A stretch of DNA of 29,740 nucleotides from Pseudomonadota bacterium (GCA_029979325.1 JAPOHS010000008.1:1-29740), one strand, 5' to 3'; positions 1 to 9,397 are shown, numbered from the stretch's first letter. The notes: generated by a model not told the origin, from the sequence alone. Numbers and translations are program-made.

Positions 1-967
1 TTCGATTAATAATGATTTCGCTTGGAATATCATGCTCTAAATAGAACTGCATCAATGAAGATGCCAAAATTTCCTCATGAGAATCATATTTTGTTTTGGA
101 TGGAAAGATTGATCGACTTCCCAATATTTTCCCCTTACGAACAAATAATACGGCTAAACAATACATGCCTTTCTGATCGATTAATGAGATAACATCGGCA
201 TCCACTTTTTTTGTGCCATCGACATACTGTTGCGATTGAATCACCTTTAGATTAGAAATCTGATCCCTAAAGAAAGCGGCTCTTTCATAATTCTGTTCAA
301 TCGATGCCTTTTCCATTTCATTAATGAAACTATCGATGATGCTCTTGTCATTTCCCTTCAAATAATCGAGTGCTTGATTAACATTGAATGAATAATCCTC
401 AAGACTGATCTCTCCGACACACGGTGCTGAGCATCTTTTGATTTGAAATTGTAAGCAAGGTCTGGACCGATTTTTATAGTATGAATCGGTACAATTTCTC
501 AGAAGAAAAATCTTTTGGAGATGACTTAATGTATTTCTTACAGCATAAACATTTGGATAAGGACCAAAATATCTGGATTGCTTAGATTTCTTTTTTCCAC
601 GATGAAAGCTAAATTTTGGAAAATCATGATCCAAACTGACTTCTATATAAGGATAACTCTTCCCATCTTTCAGTAAGACATTGAATTTTGGGTTGTGTTT
701 CTTTATCAGCGTATTTTCCAAAATTAATGCTTCTCTCTCAGTGATTGTGACAGTGGTGTCAATCGAAACAATCTCTTTTAAAATGGCCTCCACTTTTTCA
801 TTAGCAGGTTTTGGTGTGAAATAGCTTCTGACTCTATTTTTTAAACCCTTAGCCTTCCCAACATAAATGACCTTATCATTATCATTGCTCATGATATAAA
901 CGCCTGGCTTATTGGGAAGACGGTTTGACTGAGACTTTAGCCTAGAGATAACCTGATCACTGCTCAT
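1..967 (-). CDS. uvrC: UvrABC excinuclease subunit C (5' part, truncated by window edge)
   Basis: UvrC makes the dual incisions around bulky DNA lesions in nucleotide excision repair, recruited by UvrB. About 320 N-terminal residues are visible of a family length near 600; the C-terminal endonuclease and HhH domains lie outside the window. Visible in order: a GIY-YIG nuclease domain (GVYIM at about 22-26 and VIYVGKAK at about 33-40), the four cysteines (about 159, 171, 179 and 183, in RNCT and RPCLQFQIKRCSAPC) that match the Fe-S cluster cysteines of E. coli UvrC, and a UVR domain for UvrB contact (about 205-242). The ATG start lies 11 bases inside the end of mazG, so the two are probably translationally coupled. 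The frame is open to base 1 with no frameshift. The family assignment is secure. Confidence 0.96.
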   Translation of the reverse strand, partial: MSSDQVISRLKSQSNRLPNKPGVYIMSNDNDKVIYVGKAKGLKNRVRSYFTPKPANEKVEAILKEIVSIDTTVTITEREALILENTLIKKHNPKFNVLLKDGKSYPYIEVSLDHDFPKFSFHRGKKKSKQSRYFGPYPNVYAVRNTLSHLQKIFLLRNCTDSYYKNRSRPCLQFQIKRCSAPCVGEISLEDYSFNVNQALDYLKGNDKSIIDSFINEMEKASIEQNYERAAFFRDQISNLKVIQSQQYVDGTKKVDADVISLIDQKGMYCLAVLFVRKGKILGSRSIFPSKTKYDSHEEILASSLMQFYLEHDIPSEIIINR

Positions 968-1751
968 CTTGATCATTCTCCTTTGCTTCTTGCCACAATG
1001 ATTCAAGTTGCTCTAAGCTCAGTCCATCTAAAGGTGTATTTCTTGATTCTGCAAGATGCTCCATGGTTTTAAAACGATCGATGAATTTCCTGTTAGCTGC
1101 CCTGAGTGCATTTTCAGGATTAACCTCTAAATGCCTTGCCAGGCTGACCAATGAAAAGAAAAGGTCTCCAAGCTCATTCTTGATTTCATTTTTATCCGTT
1201 GATTCAATGGCTGCTTTTAACTCATCCATTTCCTCATATATTTTTTTATATACTCCATTGATTTCTTGCCAATCAAATCCCACTGCTCTTGCTTTCTTTC
1301 CTATTTTGAACGATTTATTTAATGCAGGTTGATTGCTTCCGATATTGTCCATCAAACTTGAATCTTTGTGCTTCTCTTTCTGCTCTTTGATTTTAATTTT
1401 TTCCCATGCATCTGTTTGTGAAGAAGAATCCTTGATTTCCTTATCAGAAAAGACATGGGGATGCCTCCTGATGAGTTTGTCAGTGATTGCGTTAATCACA
1501 TCATCAAGCGTAAATAATCCCTTTTCTTCTGCGATTAGAGAGTGGAAACTGACTTGGAAAAGCAAATCGCCCAATTCATCTTTAAGCAACTCATAATCCT
1601 TACTTTCAATGGCTTCAACAACCTCATATGCTTCTTCAATTGTGCAATCTGATATCGATTCAAATGTTTGTTCTTTGTCCCAAGGACATCCTGATTCAGG
1701 ATCTCTTAACTGTGTGGTAATTTTATGTAGTTTTTTCATTTTCAAAAGCAA
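957..1751 (-). CDS. mazG: MazG nucleoside triphosphate pyrophosphohydrolase
   Basis: MazG hydrolyses (d)NTPs to the monophosphate plus pyrophosphate, and is thought to clear aberrant nucleotides and, in E. coli, to affect ppGpp. The protein (264 aa, E. coli 263) has the tandem MazG architecture. The N-terminal unit holds LRDPESGCPWDKEQTF and an EEAYEVVEAIE helix followed by DELGDLLFQ. The C-terminal unit repeats the pattern with YEEMDELKAAIE and NELGDLFFS. I use the TTG at 1751 because an AGGA sits 4 bases upstream and the length then fits the family; the in-frame ATG at 1739 would give 260 aa. It overlaps the Nudix gene upstream and uvrC downstream, making a genome-maintenance operon. Start choice is uncertain, identity is not. 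Confidence 0.95.
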   Translation of the reverse strand: MLLKMKKLHKITTQLRDPESGCPWDKEQTFESISDCTIEEAYEVVEAIESKDYELLKDELGDLLFQVSFHSLIAEEKGLFTLDDVINAITDKLIRRHPHVFSDKEIKDSSSQTDAWEKIKIKEQKEKHKDSSLMDNIGSNQPALNKSFKIGKKARAVGFDWQEINGVYKKIYEEMDELKAAIESTDKNEIKNELGDLFFSLVSLARHLEVNPENALRAANRKFIDRFKTMEHLAESRNTPLDGLSLEQLESLWQEAKENDQDEQ

Positions 1752-2358
1752 TTAATCCTGAGAACTTTCTCAATATTTGTGCTGTTAAGCCCCAAATGTT
1801 GTGATTCAAATAATTATAGCTATATACAGTCCATTCGATCTGATCATAAATTCTCCGCTCATTTCTCAAAGAGTTTTGATCGAGAAGAAAACTGATGGGA
1901 ACTTCAAATATCTCATCGACCTCATTCTTATTTAGAGTTGGAAGAAAATCCTTTGGTATCAAGCTCACTACTGGAGTGACTATAAAACCAGTCCCAAGAC
2001 TGACCTGGGGTGTAACATAACCAATCAGCTCACTATGTTCTCTGTTTAAACCGATTTCCTCCTCTGCTTCCCTTAGAGCTGTCATGGTGATATCGCGATC
2101 CTGGCTTTCATCAAAGGACCCACCTGGCAGGCTGATCTCGCCTGCATGTTGCTTGAGGTGACTTGTTCTTTTTGTGAGTAAAACACTCAGATCATTGTCC
2201 TCAGACTGAGTGATACCAATCATGACGCCTGCGTGTCTTAATTTAGTTTTCTCGATATAGTTCTCAACTATAGGCAGCGGAAGCTTCTTCTTTACCTCTT
2301 GCACCGGATCATCAGATGGAGATGTGCCGAGATAGCTCTGTCTAATGAGATCAAGCAC
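1723..2358 (-). CDS. Nudix hydrolase, NudL/CoA-pyrophosphatase type
   Basis: This is a 211-residue Nudix hydrolase. The complete Nudix box runs from the GG of LPGGSFDE to REAEEEIGL, with the metal-binding REAEEE core. The stretch before it (LLTKRTSHLKQHAGEISLPG) is typical of the NudL/CoA pyrophosphatase group, which in characterised members cleaves CoA or other nucleoside diphosphate derivatives. Substrate here is inferred only from that resemblance. The start is a GTG 15 bases after fumC, without a convincing Shine-Dalgarno sequence, so coupling to fumC is plausible. The 3' end overlaps mazG by 29 bases if mazG starts at its TTG. Next to mazG, a nucleotide-sanitation role is also possible. 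Confidence 0.9.
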   Translation of the reverse strand: MLDLIRQSYLGTSPSDDPVQEVKKKLPLPIVENYIEKTKLRHAGVMIGITQSEDNDLSVLLTKRTSHLKQHAGEISLPGGSFDESQDRDITMTALREAEEEIGLNREHSELIGYVTPQVSLGTGFIVTPVVSLIPKDFLPTLNKNEVDEIFEVPISFLLDQNSLRNERRIYDQIEWTVYSYNYLNHNIWGLTAQILRKFSGLIAFENEKTT

Positions 2359-2373
2359 AAGTATCTATTGAAA

Positions 2374-3750
2374 TTATTGATTCCTAGTGAGTTTGACTGG
2401 ATCAAGCAACTCTGCAAGAGTTTTGGAATCTAAATCAGTCATTTCAGTGGCGACCTCTATAATCGATCTCTTCTCCTGATAAGCTTTTTTTACGATTTGA
2501 GCACCTGTCTCATATCCAATGGTGGCATTGAGCGCTGTTGCTAATATTGGATTTCGGCTTAACATGGATTCGATATTATCCTGATTCACTTCAAAATCTT
2601 TAATCGCCTTGTCAGCCAGACTTAAGCATGCATTAGAAAGCAAAGATAGAGACTCAGATAAACTATGAGCAACCAGTGGTAGCATGACATTGAGTTGAAA
2701 ATTGCCAGATTGAGCAGCATGAGTGATCGTCAGATCATTGCCAATAACTTTTCCTGCAACCATGCAAACCGACTCAGGGATTACTGGATTGACTTTACCA
2801 GGCATGATGCTGCTGCCAGGTTGAAGAGCAGGCAAAGTAATCTCTCCTAAACCTCCAAGAGGTCCGCTATTCATCCACCTCAGATCATTGCTAATTTTTG
2901 TCAATGCAACAGCCAATGTTTTATTTGAAGAAGACAAAATCAAAGCTGCATCTTGTGAACTGATTGCCTGAAAAGAATTATTTGCCGGTTTAAATTCCAT
3001 GCCTGTCAGATTATTCATATGCTTACAGCACTTTTCTGAAAGATGAGGATCCGCATTGATTCCTGTGCCAACTGCAGTCCCACCGATCGCAAGTTGCTGT
3101 ATTTTAGTCATGGATTGCTCATATTGTTCGATGGCATCCTGAATTTGAGCAGACCATGCACTCATTTCCTGAGAAAAAGTTACCGGCATGGCATCCATGA
3201 GATGGGTTCGCCCATTTTTTGGTATATCGCCGATTGATTTGGCTTTTTCATCAATTGCATTTTTTAGATGCTTCATGGATGGAATAAGATTATTTTTAAC
3301 GGATAAAGAGGAATCAACATTGATTGCTGAAGGAATGACATCATTGCTGCTTTGGCCCATATTTACATCATCATTTGGGTGAATGGCGTTTGATTCTGAA
3401 GATGCTAGATGAGATATAACCTCATTCATATTCATATTGGTACTTGTTCCAGATCCAGTTTGAAAGACATCCACTGGAAACTCCTTCAAATGATCTCCTT
3501 GATAAATTTCCATTGCTGAATCTGCTATAGCAGAAGCTTTTTCTTTTGAGAGATGATTCAAATCTTTATTTGCATTGGCCAAACCCCATTTCAAAAGCGC
3601 CAAAGAACGAATGAATCCAGCGGGCATTTTGTAATCACTGATCTGAAAATTATCGACTGCACGCTGGGTTTGCGGACCCCATTTTGAATCAGCAGGAACG
3701 TTTAGCTCGCCCATGCTGTCTTTTTCAATTCTGAACTTTTTATCTGCCAA
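2374..3750 (-). CDS. fumC: Class II fumarate hydratase FumC
   Basis: FumC interconverts fumarate and L-malate in the TCA cycle; it is the iron-independent, homotetrameric class II enzyme in the cytoplasm. The 458-residue protein is close to E. coli FumC (467). It contains GSGTSTNMNMNEV, GQSSNDVIPSA, RTHLMDAMPVTFSQE and the superfamily signature GSSIMPGKVNP. Although purB next door belongs to the same superfamily, the sequence is clearly fumarase rather than argininosuccinate lyase or aspartase. The start is a TTG preceded by a strong AAAAGGAG 6 bases upstream, so this rare start is well supported. It is the first gene of the minus-strand operon with the Nudix gene, mazG and uvrC, and is divergent from purB. 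Confidence 0.97.
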   Translation of the reverse strand: MADKKFRIEKDSMGELNVPADSKWGPQTQRAVDNFQISDYKMPAGFIRSLALLKWGLANANKDLNHLSKEKASAIADSAMEIYQGDHLKEFPVDVFQTGSGTSTNMNMNEVISHLASSESNAIHPNDDVNMGQSSNDVIPSAINVDSSLSVKNNLIPSMKHLKNAIDEKAKSIGDIPKNGRTHLMDAMPVTFSQEMSAWSAQIQDAIEQYEQSMTKIQQLAIGGTAVGTGINADPHLSEKCCKHMNNLTGMEFKPANNSFQAISSQDAALILSSSNKTLAVALTKISNDLRWMNSGPLGGLGEITLPALQPGSSIMPGKVNPVIPESVCMVAGKVIGNDLTITHAAQSGNFQLNVMLPLVAHSLSESLSLLSNACLSLADKAIKDFEVNQDNIESMLSRNPILATALNATIGYETGAQIVKKAYQEKRSIIEVATEMTDLDSKTLAELLDPVKLTRNQ

Positions 3751-3756
3751 GATTTA

Positions 3757-3764
3757 CTCCTTTT
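3757..3764 (-). promoter_or_regulatory. Ribosome binding site fixing the TTG start of fumC
   Basis: The minus strand reads AAAAGGAG here, six bases before TTG at 3750. No in-frame ATG occurs until the thirteenth codon, and starting there would remove conserved N-terminal residues. A TATTAT at 3777-3772 on the minus strand is a possible -10 element, but no good -35 was found. Confidence 0.7.
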
Positions 3765-3846
3765 ACATATCATAATACATAGAGAATAGCAGTCACAGAA
3801 GAAACTTTAGTGTATTATTGCACTCTTATTTGATGGATTGAAAAAC

Positions 3847-5211
3847 ATGAGCGATGAAGAACTTTTAGCGATATCTCCAATCGATGGAAGATACTCAAAA
3901 AAGGTTGAACACTTGAGAGCGATCTTTAGTGAGTCAGCGCTTATGCGATACAGAGTCATTACCGAAATAAGATGGCTTGAATACTTATCAGATTGTGATC
4001 AACTTGATCAGATACCGTCCATGACACCTGAAATAAGTGATGGCCTTAAGAAAATTCAATCGGATTTTACCATGGAGGATGCTGCTAGAATCAAAGAGAT
4101 TGAGAGCAAAATCAATCATGATGTCAAAGCCATTGAATATTTCTTAAAAGAGAAGATTGAGGCGATTGAAGAAGGTGTAAATTACACTTCTTTTATCCAT
4201 TTTGCTTGTACCTCAGAAGACATCAATAACATTTCTTATGCATTGATGCTTAGAGATGGAGTGGGCGAAATATCCAAGTCCATTGAACAATTAATTGAAA
4301 AACTAAAAACGCAATCTCATGCTTGGGCAGGAGACTCGATGTTATCTAGGACACATGGTCAACCTGCAAGTCCCAGCACGATGGGTAAAGAAATTGCTAA
4401 TTTTGTAAGCCGATTGGATAGGCAATTGGATTTGCTTAAGAATGCAGAGTATTTGGCAAAAATGAATGGAGCTGTAGGCAACTATAATGCGCATTCAGTT
4501 GCCTACCCAAATATTGATTGGGAATCAGTATCCAAAGGCTATATCGATTCCTTGAGTCTCTCATTCAATCCATACACCACACAAATTGAGCCTCATGATT
4601 GGATGGCTGAACTGTTTCATATGATGATTCGAATTAACAACATCTTATTGGATTTAAGTCGAGACGTTTGGATGTATATATCCATTGGTTATTTCAAACA
4701 AGTCATCAATGAATCTGAGGTTGGTTCTTCGACTATGCCTCATAAAGTAAATCCGATAGACTTCGAGAATGCTGAGGGAAACATCGGTTTAGCCAACGCC
4801 ATTTTTGATCATCTTGCATCAAAGCTTACAATCTCGAGAATGCAAAGGGACTTGAGTGATTCAACCGCACAAAGGAATATTGGTACAGCTTTTGCACAAT
4901 CTGAAATTGCAATCCAATCCTTATTAAAAGGATTATCTAAAATTGAAATTTCAAAAGAAAAGATCCAGCAAGATTTAGAGGATAACTGGGAAATTTTAGC
5001 AGAACCGTTTCAAACCATTCTCAGAAGAGAGCACGTTGCAAATGCTTATGAAGACTTAAAAGATCTGACAAGAGGACAAAAATTAGATCAAGAGAAGCTT
5101 CATAAATTTATTGATTCTCTTGATGTTACTGAAAGTGTTAAGGATGAAATGAAGGCCCTCAACCCAGAATCATATATTGGTATCGCTGAATTGCTCGCCA
5201 AAAAAATCTAA
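3847..5211 (+). CDS. purB: Adenylosuccinate lyase PurB
   Basis: PurB catalyses two fumarate-releasing steps of purine synthesis: SAICAR to AICAR, and adenylosuccinate to AMP. From the ATG at 3847 it is 454 aa (E. coli 456) and aligns throughout: SPIDGRYSKKV near the N terminus, FIHFACTSEDINN, LSRTHGQPASPSTMGKE, the long GAVGNYNAHSVAYP segment and the superfamily signature GSSTMPHKVNPIDFEN. An in-frame TTG at 3838 would add three residues and is less likely. Purine synthesis and fumarase share fumarate as product or substrate, which may explain the divergent fumC/purB pairing, but this is inference. A TATTAT at 3813-3818 could be the -10 element. The GNAT gene follows directly. Confidence 0.97.
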   Translation: MSDEELLAISPIDGRYSKKVEHLRAIFSESALMRYRVITEIRWLEYLSDCDQLDQIPSMTPEISDGLKKIQSDFTMEDAARIKEIESKINHDVKAIEYFLKEKIEAIEEGVNYTSFIHFACTSEDINNISYALMLRDGVGEISKSIEQLIEKLKTQSHAWAGDSMLSRTHGQPASPSTMGKEIANFVSRLDRQLDLLKNAEYLAKMNGAVGNYNAHSVAYPNIDWESVSKGYIDSLSLSFNPYTTQIEPHDWMAELFHMMIRINNILLDLSRDVWMYISIGYFKQVINESEVGSSTMPHKVNPIDFENAEGNIGLANAIFDHLASKLTISRMQRDLSDSTAQRNIGTAFAQSEIAIQSLLKGLSKIEISKEKIQQDLEDNWEILAEPFQTILRREHVANAYEDLKDLTRGQKLDQEKLHKFIDSLDVTESVKDEMKALNPESYIGIAELLAKKI

Positions 5212-5212
5212 G

Positions 5213-5647
5213 GTGTCAAAAACAAATAGCATCTCAATCATCGAAACAAGTTGGTCCGAACACTCTGACGAAATTTCAAGAATCCGAGATAAAGTTTTTA
5301 TTCAGGAACAAGCTGTCCCTAGGAGCATTGAGATGGATGGGAAAGACGATGAATGCGTCCACTTTTTAATATTCGATGAGAATCTTCCAATCGGGACTGC
5401 GAGGATAAAGATGGATGGAAAGATTGAGCGTGTTTCTATTTTAAAAACTCACAGAAGAAAGGGATTGGGTTGCAAACTGATGGAATTTATCATCAATACA
5501 GCAAAGCAAAAGGGGTTAGAAAAAATTTATTTACACAGCCAGATGGGATCGATCGATTTTTATCAAAGTCTTAAATTTATACAAAAAGGAAAGATGTTCC
5601 AGGAAGCTGGCATCGATCACGTATTAATGGTGCTAGAAGATGAGTAA
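5213..5647 (+). CDS. GNAT-family N-acetyltransferase, ElaA/YjcF-like
   Basis: This is a small (144 aa) single-domain GNAT acetyltransferase using acetyl-CoA. Visible family marks are RDKVFIQEQAVP near the N terminus, the GTARIKMDGKIERVSILK strands, the acetyl-CoA pyrophosphate loop HRRKGLG (around residue 82), and the C-terminal IYLHSQMGSIDFYQSLKF with FQEAGIDHVLM, which resembles ElaA and YjcF proteins. The acceptor substrate is unknown. I choose the GTG at 5213, right after the purB stop; an in-frame TTG at 5177 lies inside purB and adds an unconserved extension. The gene ends 8 bases inside mnmA, so purB, this gene and mnmA are probably one transcript. Confidence 0.85.
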   Translation: MSKTNSISIIETSWSEHSDEISRIRDKVFIQEQAVPRSIEMDGKDDECVHFLIFDENLPIGTARIKMDGKIERVSILKTHRRKGLGCKLMEFIINTAKQKGLEKIYLHSQMGSIDFYQSLKFIQKGKMFQEAGIDHVLMVLEDE

Positions 5648-6746
5648 AAATGGGATGGTGATGATTGCAATGTCAGGTGGGGTTGATTCTGCTGTCAGTG
5701 CCGCTAAATTGCTCGAATCAGGTTATGAAGTGGAAGGTCTTCATATGACCAATTGGAGAGATGATGAACCATATTGTACCGCTTCACAAGATTTACAAGA
5801 TGCAAAGAATGCTTGCAAAGAAATTGGGATAGCAATGCATCATGTGGATTTTTCAAATGAGTACAGAAAAGATGTTTTTGATGAATCACTGCTCGAGTTG
5901 AAATCGGGATTAACACCCAATCCAGATATACTGTGCAATCAAATGATCAAATTTGATTCTTTCATTCAACATGCAAAAAGACTGGGAGCCAAGAAAATTG
6001 CAACAGGTCATTACGCACGGACTGCATCGAAGAGTGATCAAAGCTTGCTTCTAAAAGGTACAGATGACAATAAGGATCAAACTTATTTCTTACATGGTAT
6101 CAATGCGAGTGTTCTTGATGATGTTTTGTTTCCGGTTGGATCAATGAAAAAGGAAGAAGTCAGGGATTATGCCTATAAGAAGGGATTACCCAATCACGAT
6201 AAACCCGATAGCACAGGGATATGTTTCATTGGAGAAAGGCCTTTTAAAAATTTCATACAAACATTTTTACCTCCCGAGCCAGGGAATATTGTGACAGAGG
6301 ATGGTGAAATATTAGGGACTCATGATGGTTTGATGTATTTCACAATGGGTCAAAGAAAAGACATTGGGATTGGTGGCTTAAAGAACCATTCGGGAGAACC
6401 TTGGTATGTTGCCAATAAGAATATTGACACCAATGAATTATTGGTTGTCCAAGGCAGAAATCATAAAAGATTGTGGCAAAAAAAAGCATTTGCCAAAGAT
6501 GTGAACTGGCTGAATCATGATTTCAAAAAAAAGGTTCTGAGTGGGGAAAAAATAGCATGCAAAGCAAAATGTCGTTACCGACAGACGGATGCAGAGTGTG
6601 AAATACAACTCCATAAAGATGGAATCAGAGTCACCTTTGATAAAGATCAATGGGCCATCACTCATGGTCAATATCTGGTCATCTATTTGGATGATGTTTG
6701 CATGGGTGGCGGTAAAATCTTTCCAGAAGACCTGTTGACAATATGA
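5640..6746 (+). CDS. mnmA: tRNA-specific 2-thiouridylase MnmA
   Basis: MnmA adenylates U34 of tRNA-Lys, -Glu and -Gln and inserts sulfur delivered as persulfide by the Tus relay, giving s2U. The 368-residue protein has the PP-loop SGGVDS (12-17), the two catalytic cysteines Cys99 (NPDILCNQ) and Cys195 (STGICFIGERPF), and the conserved GQRKDIGIGG and C-terminal barrel regions (AKCRYRQ, AITHGQYLVIY). Both active-site cysteines are present, so it should be functional. It overlaps the acetyltransferase gene by 8 bases. One of its expected substrates, tRNA-Lys(UUU), is encoded at 25422-25497 in this window. The assignment is secure. Confidence 0.97.
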   Translation: MSKNGMVMIAMSGGVDSAVSAAKLLESGYEVEGLHMTNWRDDEPYCTASQDLQDAKNACKEIGIAMHHVDFSNEYRKDVFDESLLELKSGLTPNPDILCNQMIKFDSFIQHAKRLGAKKIATGHYARTASKSDQSLLLKGTDDNKDQTYFLHGINASVLDDVLFPVGSMKKEEVRDYAYKKGLPNHDKPDSTGICFIGERPFKNFIQTFLPPEPGNIVTEDGEILGTHDGLMYFTMGQRKDIGIGGLKNHSGEPWYVANKNIDTNELLVVQGRNHKRLWQKKAFAKDVNWLNHDFKKKVLSGEKIACKAKCRYRQTDAECEIQLHKDGIRVTFDKDQWAITHGQYLVIYLDDVCMGGGKIFPEDLLTI

Positions 6747-6773
6747 GACAAAAAGAATCGATTCATATACAAT
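6745..6773 (+). promoter_or_regulatory. Candidate promoter for aconitase
   Basis: GAGACA at 6745-6750 and TACAAT at 6768-6773 are separated by 17 bases and lie just upstream of the aconitase start at 6800. A perfect 10-base palindrome GAATCGATTC (6755-6764) occupies the spacer. The match to a sigma-70 promoter is moderate. A nearby perfect TTGACA (6735-6740) has no correctly spaced -10 element. Confidence 0.35.
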
Positions 6774-6799
6774 CTGCTATCAAATTATAGAGGGGCACT

Positions 6800-9397
6800 A
6801 TGTCGAATCACACAAATTCATTTTCAATAAAAGAAAAAACATATAAGTATTATGATTTAAAGTCACTGGACATTGAAAAAGTAGATCGACTGCCCTTCAC
6901 TCATAAAATCCTTCTAGAAAATGCTCTCCGGCATGCTGATAATGATCATGAAGGACCAAAAGACGTTGAAACAATATTGAATTGGGATCCAAAATCCAAT
7001 CAATCAACTGAAATATCGTTCACTCCAAGTCGGGTCATTCTTCAAGATTTTACTGGCGTACCAGCTGTTGTTGACCTTGCAACAATGAGAGATGCAGTGG
7101 TATCCATGCAGGGCGATCCAAAAGACATAAACCCTCTTTCGCCAGCAGAATTGGTGATCGATCATTCTGTGCAAGTGGATCATTTTGGGAGTTTAGATGC
7201 GCTTGAAAAGAACAATAAAGTTGAATTTCAAAGAAATCAGGAAAGATATCGATTTCTCAGGTGGGGGCAGGATGCATTTTCCAATTTTGAAGTGGTTCCC
7301 CCCAATACTGGAATCGTGCATCAGGTCAATCTTGAATACTTGGGGCGTGTGGTTTTTTCTAAAGATGATTCCCTGGCCTATCCTGATACATTGGTCGGAA
7401 CCGACTCACATACCACAATGATCAATGGTATTGGTTGCCTGGGATGGGGTGTTGGTGGAATTGAAGCAGAGGCAGCCATGTTGGGGCAACCCATTACTAT
7501 GCTTCTGCCAGAGGTGATTGGAGTTTCCGTAAAAGGCTCACTAAAAGAAGGCGTAACAGCAACCGATTTAGTGCTCACACTGACGGAAATATTGAGAAAT
7601 TATGGTGTCGTTGGAAAATTTGTTGAATTCTTCGGCGATGGCTTGGATCACCTTCCTGTTTCTGATCGAGCAACACTGAGCAACATGGCGCCTGAATTTG
7701 GAAGCACTTGTGCAATATTTCCAATAGATGCAGCAACAATCAGATATTTAAGACTCTCAGGTCGGCATGCAGAACAGGTTGAGCTGGTTGAGACATACTC
7801 AAAAATCCAAGGTTTATGGAGAGAATCTGATTCAAAAATTAACTATACAGATGTCATTGAATTGGATCTCTCAGAAATAGAGCCATGCTTATCCGGTCCA
7901 AAGAGGCCTCAAGATAGAATAAAACTCAAAGATGTTGCGAGTGTCGTTAAATCTGAAATTGGTGATGAACCGAGCAGTCTTGATCAGATCTCTGGTGGAT
8001 CCGTGCTGATCGCTGCAATAACCAGTTGCACCAATACATCAAATCCAACAGTCATGGTTGCAGCAGGATTGGTTGCAAAGAAAGCGAATGCACTTGGACT
8101 GAAATCAAAAGAATGGGTTAAAACCAGCTTGGCACCAGGATCAAAGGTGGTGACAAAGTACCTTGAAAAATCAGGACTGTTACCTGAATTAGAAACAATG
8201 GGATTCAATATTGTTGGATATGGATGCACAACATGTATTGGTAATTCCGGTCCTCTTAATCCAGAAGTCGCCAAAACAGTTCAAGAAAATAATATATCTG
8301 CCTCATCAGTGCTATCCGGTAATAGAAACTTCGAGGGGAGAATACATCCTCTAGTAAAACATAATTTTCTTGCATCACCGCCATTGGTTGTTGCATATGC
8401 CATTGCAGGATCAACAATGCTTGACTTAACCAACGAACCTTTAGGGAATGCAAAAGGTAAAGATATCTTCCTAAAAGATATTTGGCCGAGTCAAAATGAA
8501 ATAGAAAAAATCATTGAGGAAACTATAGATCCTGTAATGTTCAGTAAAGCTTATGAAGACTCGATACAAGGTGATGATGCATGGAAAAATCTAGAAACAC
8601 CTCAGGGTGAAATATACGAATGGGAAGAGAGCTCTACTTATATTAAAAGACCCCCCTACTTTGACTCAATGACAATGGATATTCCTGGAATTAAAACCAT
8701 CCAAAATGCTAGAGTGCTTGCATTACTTGGTGATTCTGTCACCACCGATCACATTTCTCCAGCAGGGAACATTGATGCCGAATCTCCTGCAGGGATTTAC
8801 CTAAAAAACAAAGGCGTGGAGAGAAAAGATTTCAATTCATATGGTTCTCGAAGAGGAAATCATGAAGTCATGATGAGGGGAACATTTGCCAATATTCGTT
8901 TGAGGAACAAACTCGCGCCAGGAACCGAAGGTGGCTGGACAAAGCTATCAGAAAATGAAGAGCCGATCTCAATTTTTGAGGCTGCTGAAGAATTCAAATC
9001 AAATCATACGGATCTGATAGTGCTCGCAGGTAAAGAATATGGAACAGGCTCTTCAAGAGACTGGGCAGCAAAAGGTGTCTCACTCCTGGGCGTAAAAGCA
9101 GTGATTGCTGAATCTTATGAAAGAATCCATCGCTCAAACCTCATAGGAATGGGTGTATTACCATTGGAATTCAATAGTGGTGAATCAGCTGAATCAATCG
9201 GTCTCAATGGCTTTGAGACATTTGATATCGATTCAATCTCCAAAGATTCAAAAGTTGTAACGATCAAAGCCACATCAACGGATGGGGAAGTGAATGCATT
9301 TGAGGCAAGAATCAGAATCGATACTCCAAAGGAATGGGAATACTTTGAAAACGGTGGAATTTTGCATTATGTCATCAGACGTCTTGTCGCAAAATAA
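6800..9397 (+). CDS. acnA: Aconitate hydratase, AcnA type
   Basis: Aconitase converts citrate to isocitrate in the TCA cycle with a [4Fe-4S] cluster. The 865-residue protein (E. coli AcnA 891) is of the AcnA/IRP-like type, as shown by the N-terminal LPFTHKILLENALRH and by domain order. The cluster ligands are Cys410 in ITSCTNTSNP and Cys476 and Cys479 in GYGCTTCIGNSGP. Other active-site segments are LVGTDSHTTMINGIGCLGWG, VTTDHISPAGNI, YGSRRGNHEVMMRGTFANIR and the swivelling-domain GKEYGTGSSRDWAAKG. An AGAGGGG sits 4 bases before the ATG. It is separated from mnmA by 53 bases with its own likely promoter. Its stop codon directly abuts the stop of the convergent TPR gene. Confidence 0.95.
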   Translation: MSNHTNSFSIKEKTYKYYDLKSLDIEKVDRLPFTHKILLENALRHADNDHEGPKDVETILNWDPKSNQSTEISFTPSRVILQDFTGVPAVVDLATMRDAVVSMQGDPKDINPLSPAELVIDHSVQVDHFGSLDALEKNNKVEFQRNQERYRFLRWGQDAFSNFEVVPPNTGIVHQVNLEYLGRVVFSKDDSLAYPDTLVGTDSHTTMINGIGCLGWGVGGIEAEAAMLGQPITMLLPEVIGVSVKGSLKEGVTATDLVLTLTEILRNYGVVGKFVEFFGDGLDHLPVSDRATLSNMAPEFGSTCAIFPIDAATIRYLRLSGRHAEQVELVETYSKIQGLWRESDSKINYTDVIELDLSEIEPCLSGPKRPQDRIKLKDVASVVKSEIGDEPSSLDQISGGSVLIAAITSCTNTSNPTVMVAAGLVAKKANALGLKSKEWVKTSLAPGSKVVTKYLEKSGLLPELETMGFNIVGYGCTTCIGNSGPLNPEVAKTVQENNISASSVLSGNRNFEGRIHPLVKHNFLASPPLVVAYAIAGSTMLDLTNEPLGNAKGKDIFLKDIWPSQNEIEKIIEETIDPVMFSKAYEDSIQGDDAWKNLETPQGEIYEWEESSTYIKRPPYFDSMTMDIPGIKTIQNARVLALLGDSVTTDHISPAGNIDAESPAGIYLKNKGVERKDFNSYGSRRGNHEVMMRGTFANIRLRNKLAPGTEGGWTKLSENEEPISIFEAAEEFKSNHTDLIVLAGKEYGTGSSRDWAAKGVSLLGVKAVIAESYERIHRSNLIGMGVLPLEFNSGESAESIGLNGFETFDIDSISKDSKVVTIKATSTDGEVNAFEARIRIDTPKEWEYFENGGILHYVIRRLVAK

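Noticed and set aside
6735..6740. Perfect TTGACA as the -35 element of aconitase
   Set aside because: It is inside mnmA and the nearest -10-like hexamers are 25-27 bases away; GAGACA with TACAAT at 17 bases fits better.
7197..8453. Several 60-100 codon open frames inside aconitase, and similar ones inside other genes on either strand
   Set aside because: They lie wholly within well-supported genes, show no family motifs or ribosome sites and are frame shadows.
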